The notes under the pieces were generated by a model. It ran no database searches, was not told where the DNA came from, and saw only the letters and a list, made by a program, of their open reading frames with translations. A stretch of 24,843 bases of DNA from an uncultured Pseudomonadota bacterium (GTDB taxonomy: Bacteria > Pseudomonadota > Gammaproteobacteria > Burkholderiales > Eutrophovitaceae), in NCBI GenBank assembly GCA_937983055.1, contig CALJLA010000238.1, positions 1-24,843 of the forward strand. Reading direction: 5' to 3'. The position numbers and the translations under genes were made by a program. How positions within the stretch are numbered: position 1 is the stretch's first letter; each line of letters starts with the position of its first letter. Below are positions 22,776 through 24,843 of this stretch, piece after piece.

Positions 22776-23681
22776 TTGAAGATTTTCTACACCGATCACT
22801 TCGTGCTGCCGCTGCCGCCGGGGCACCGTTTCCCGATGACGAAGTACGCGCTGCTGCGCGAGCGCGTCGAGGCGGCCGGGTTTGCCGCGGCCGGGCACCT
22901 GCTCGTGCCGCAGGCGGCCTCCGATCAGGCGCTGCTGCGGGCCCATGACCCCGCCTACCTGCGGCGCGTGGTCGAGGGTTCGCTTTCCGCTGGCGAGGTC
23001 CGCCGCATCGGCTTTCCGTGGAGCGCCGCGATGGTCGAGCGCTCACGCCGGTCCAGCGGCGCCACGATCGAGGCCTGCCGGGCGGCGATCGAGGAGGGCG
23101 TCGCGGTCAGTCTCGCGGGCGGCACTCACCACGCGTTTCGCGACCATGGCGCGGGCTACTGCGTATTCAACGACAGCGCGGTGGCCGCGCTCGCGATGCA
23201 GGCCGAGGAGCGCGCGCGTCGCGTGGCGATCATCGACTGCGATGTGCACCAGGGCGACGGCACGGCTGCCATCCTCGCCCACGACGCAAGTGTTTTCACC
23301 TTCTCGATTCACGCCGGAAACAATTTCCCGTTTCGCAAGCAGGCGAGCGATCTCGATGTCGAGCTGGCAGACGGCACCGGCGACGAGGCCTACCTCGCGG
23401 CGCTGGAGCCCGCGGTGTGCCGCACGCTGTCCGCGGCGCAGCCCGACCTGGCGATCTACCTGGCGGGCGCCGATCCGTTTGCCGGCGATCGGCTTGGCCG
23501 CCTGGCGCTGTCGAAGACCGGACTGGCGGAGCGCGACCGCCTGGTGCTGACCTTGTGCCGCGACGCCGGCGTTCCGGTCGCCATCACCATGGCTGGCGGC
23601 TATGCGCGGGCGATCGAAGACACCGTCGATATTCATTTCCGCACGGTGTGCATCGCAGCAGAGTTTCTCCGGCGATCCTGA
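22776..23681 (+). CDS. Histone deacetylase family protein
   Basis: This 301-residue zinc hydrolase belongs to the HDAC/AcuC/AphA family, which in bacteria removes acetyl groups from polyamines, acetoin-pathway substrates or proteins. The charge-relay pair His118-His119 is in GGTHHAF, the zinc ligands are Asp146 and His148 (IDCDVHQGDG) and Asp233 (GADPFAGD), and the transition-state Tyr276 is in MAGGYA. The last motif is usually GGGY; here it is AGGY. The active site is complete. No signal peptide is seen. The start is a TTG at 22776 (MKIFYTDHFVLPLPPGHRFP); no ribosome site is evident. It stands apart from ampD by 135 bases, so its own promoter is likely. The substrate is not deducible. Confidence 0.9.
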   Translation: MKIFYTDHFVLPLPPGHRFPMTKYALLRERVEAAGFAAAGHLLVPQAASDQALLRAHDPAYLRRVVEGSLSAGEVRRIGFPWSAAMVERSRRSSGATIEACRAAIEEGVAVSLAGGTHHAFRDHGAGYCVFNDSAVAALAMQAEERARRVAIIDCDVHQGDGTAAILAHDASVFTFSIHAGNNFPFRKQASDLDVELADGTGDEAYLAALEPAVCRTLSAAQPDLAIYLAGADPFAGDRLGRLALSKTGLAERDRLVLTLCRDAGVPVAITMAGGYARAIEDTVDIHFRTVCIAAEFLRRS

Positions 23682-23691
23682 TTTCGGGTTC

Positions 23692-23742
23692 TTCGCGCGT
23701 GCTCGCGGCGCGCGCGGCGGCTGTGCGCGCACATCGCGCGAA
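23692..23742. repeat. CG-rich inverted repeat after the deacetylase gene
   Basis: TTCGCGCG (23692-23699) and CGCGCGAA (23735-23742) are exact inverted copies, and the interval is almost entirely alternating C and G. It could act as a terminator stem, although only short T stretches follow. Confidence 0.35.
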
Positions 23743-23769
23743 CAGCGTTTGTCAAAAGGTAAAAACTTC

Positions 23770-23797
23770 TTGACAGGGTAGGACCCACCACTAGAAT
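23770..23797 (+). promoter_or_regulatory. nrdA: nrdA promoter
   Basis: A perfect TTGACA (23770-23775) is followed after 16 bases by TAGAAT (23792-23797, 5 of 6). Transcription would begin near 23804, giving a leader of about 95 bases. The -10 lies inside the first NrdR box. Confidence 0.7.
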
Positions 23798-23803
23798 TGG
23801 TGC
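23788..23803. promoter_or_regulatory. NrdR box 1
   Basis: CCACTAGAATTGGTGC fits most conserved positions of the 16-bp NrdR palindrome (ACAC-W-A at one side, GTG at the other). It covers the -10 element of the nrdA promoter, so NrdR binding should block polymerase. Confidence 0.65.
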
Positions 23804-23818
23804 AGCCGAAAGCCAAAG

Positions 23819-23834
23819 ACACAACATCTAGTGG
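23819..23834. promoter_or_regulatory. NrdR box 2
   Basis: ACACAACATCTAGTGG is a good match to the NrdR consensus. Its centre is 31 bases from box 1, about three helical turns, the spacing known for tandem NrdR sites. NrdR represses ribonucleotide reductase genes when dATP is high. Confidence 0.75.
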
Positions 23835-23899
23835 TCGCCGACCCGCTCGCACAGGCGAGGGTGTTGCCAACGGGCGACACACAGATCCAGGGAGAAGAC

Positions 23900-24843
23900 A
23901 TGCAAGTAACCACCAGCACCTCGACGTCGGGCGTTACGGGCGAGTACCGGCCGGAGGACGCGCACGTGCGCGACGGCCAGAACCGCTTTGGTCAGTACAA
24001 GGTCATCCGCCGTAATGGCGCGGTTGTCGGGTTCGAGCCGAGCAAGATCGCGGTTGCGCTGACCAAGGCGTTTCTCGCGGTGAACGGCGGTCAGGGTGCC
24101 GCCTCGGCCAGAATCCGCGAGATCGTTTCCGGGCTGACCGACAACGTGGTGCAGGCGCTGGTTCGGCGCCAGCCGGGCGGCGGCACTTTCCATATCGAAG
24201 ATATCCAGGACCAGGTGGAGCTGGCGCTGATGCGCGGCGGCGAGCATGAGGTCGCGCGCGCCTACGTGCTCTACCGCGAGGAGCGCGCCCGTGAGCGCGC
24301 CCGCCAGAAAGAAGGCCAGCGGGCGGAACAGCAGCCCAGCGTGACGGTGGTCGACGGCGATACCCGCCGTCCGTTGCAAGTTGCCGAGCTGGCCGCCCTG
24401 GTCAAGGACTCCTGCGAGGGCCTTGGCCGTTCCGTCGACCCCGACGTGATTCTGCAGCTCACCCTGCGCGACCTGTATGACGGGGTGCCGATCGACGAGG
24501 TGCGCAAGAGCGTCATCCTGGCCGCGCGGTCTCTGATCGAAAAGGACCCTGCGTACAGCTACGTCACCGCGCGACTCCTATTAAATAGTGTGCGCTGCGA
24601 GGTACTGGGCGAGGAGGTCAGCCAGGCCGCGATGCACACCCGTTATGCGGAGTATTTCCCCGAGTTCATCAAGGCCGGCATCGAGGCCGGCCTGCTCGAT
24701 GAGCGGCTGGGGCGCTTCGACCTGCATTCGCTGGGGGCGGCCCTGGATGCCAACCGCGATCTGAAGTTCGGCTACTTGGGCCTGCAGACCCTGTACGACC
24801 GCTATTTCCTGCATGTCCGGGATCGCCGGATCGAGTTGCCCCA
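23900..24843 (+). CDS. nrdA: Ribonucleoside-diphosphate reductase, alpha subunit (partial)
   Basis: The first 314 residues of class Ia ribonucleotide reductase are present; the gene runs off the window, so the catalytic cysteines are not visible. The enzyme reduces ribonucleoside diphosphates to the deoxy forms together with NrdB. The N-terminus holds two tandem ATP-cones: residues about 33-128 (YKVIRRNGAVVGFEPSKIA) and about 148-230 (VTVVDGDTRRPLQVAEL to YSYVTARLLL). The second is the one that aligns with the single E. coli cone. A charged linker rich in Arg, Glu and Gln joins them. The catalytic domain begins with YAEYFPEFI. The ATG at 23900 has GGGAGA upstream. Two NrdR boxes overlap and follow the promoter. 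Confidence 0.95.
   Translation, partial: MQVTTSTSTSGVTGEYRPEDAHVRDGQNRFGQYKVIRRNGAVVGFEPSKIAVALTKAFLAVNGGQGAASARIREIVSGLTDNVVQALVRRQPGGGTFHIEDIQDQVELALMRGGEHEVARAYVLYREERARERARQKEGQRAEQQPSVTVVDGDTRRPLQVAELAALVKDSCEGLGRSVDPDVILQLTLRDLYDGVPIDEVRKSVILAARSLIEKDPAYSYVTARLLLNSVRCEVLGEEVSQAAMHTRYAEYFPEFIKAGIEAGLLDERLGRFDLHSLGAALDANRDLKFGYLGLQTLYDRYFLHVRDRRIELP

Overview
The window is a chromosomal segment of a high-GC betaproteobacterium. Evidence for this is the rplU-rpmA-obgE-proB block with ispB divergent from it, a CNP1-like lipoprotein gene next to proB, a pilS-pilR-ampD string, and an nrdA whose promoter carries paired NrdR boxes. Genus cannot be fixed from the sequence. Almost all of it is core or housekeeping DNA. 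I see no insertion sequence, prophage, CRISPR array or rRNA.

Layout. 1-1370: phenylacetate-CoA ligase (paaK, minus), with a short CTCTGCG repeat cluster behind it. 1655-2359: DUF899 thioredoxin-fold protein. 2360-2756: gene-free, with a 13-bp perfect hairpin. 2757-3815: an AT-richer endonuclease/exonuclease/phosphatase-family gene that looks acquired. 3871-4971: AI-2E-type permease (minus). 5135-5260: a 41-residue membrane protein with a strong ribosome site and its own terminator. 5440-7715: two coupled flavoproteins (HI0933/BaiN type and L-2-hydroxyglutarate dehydrogenase type). 7777-8619: DUF3025. 8592-9662: membrane diguanylate cyclase (minus), overlapping DUF3025 tail to tail. 9663-10203: a 541-bp gene-free region with two intrinsic terminators facing each other and the rubrerythrin promoter and operator.

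10204-12682 is the most interesting part: rubrerythrin without a rubredoxin domain, a two-[4Fe-4S] CCG-domain protein, and DUF3501. They form one unit with a terminator after the first gene and another at the end. A near-palindromic operator with the 7-1-7 layout of Fur/PerR boxes lies just downstream of the -10 element. I infer a peroxide or oxygen-defence electron-transfer system.

12787-14542: cyclopropane fatty acid synthase and the CNP1-like lipoprotein. 14650-17562 (minus): rplU-rpmA, a terminator, then obgE-proB. 17728-18788: ispB and tRNA-Pro(CGG). 18815-22640: a PP0621-like zinc-ribbon membrane protein, then pilS-pilR-ampD joined by 4-bp overlaps with TTG starts (type IV pilus regulation, then cell-wall recycling). 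22776-23681: histone deacetylase-family hydrolase. 23900 to the end: the start of class Ia ribonucleotide reductase NrdA, with two tandem ATP-cones, behind a TTGACA/TAGAAT promoter overlapped by an NrdR box.
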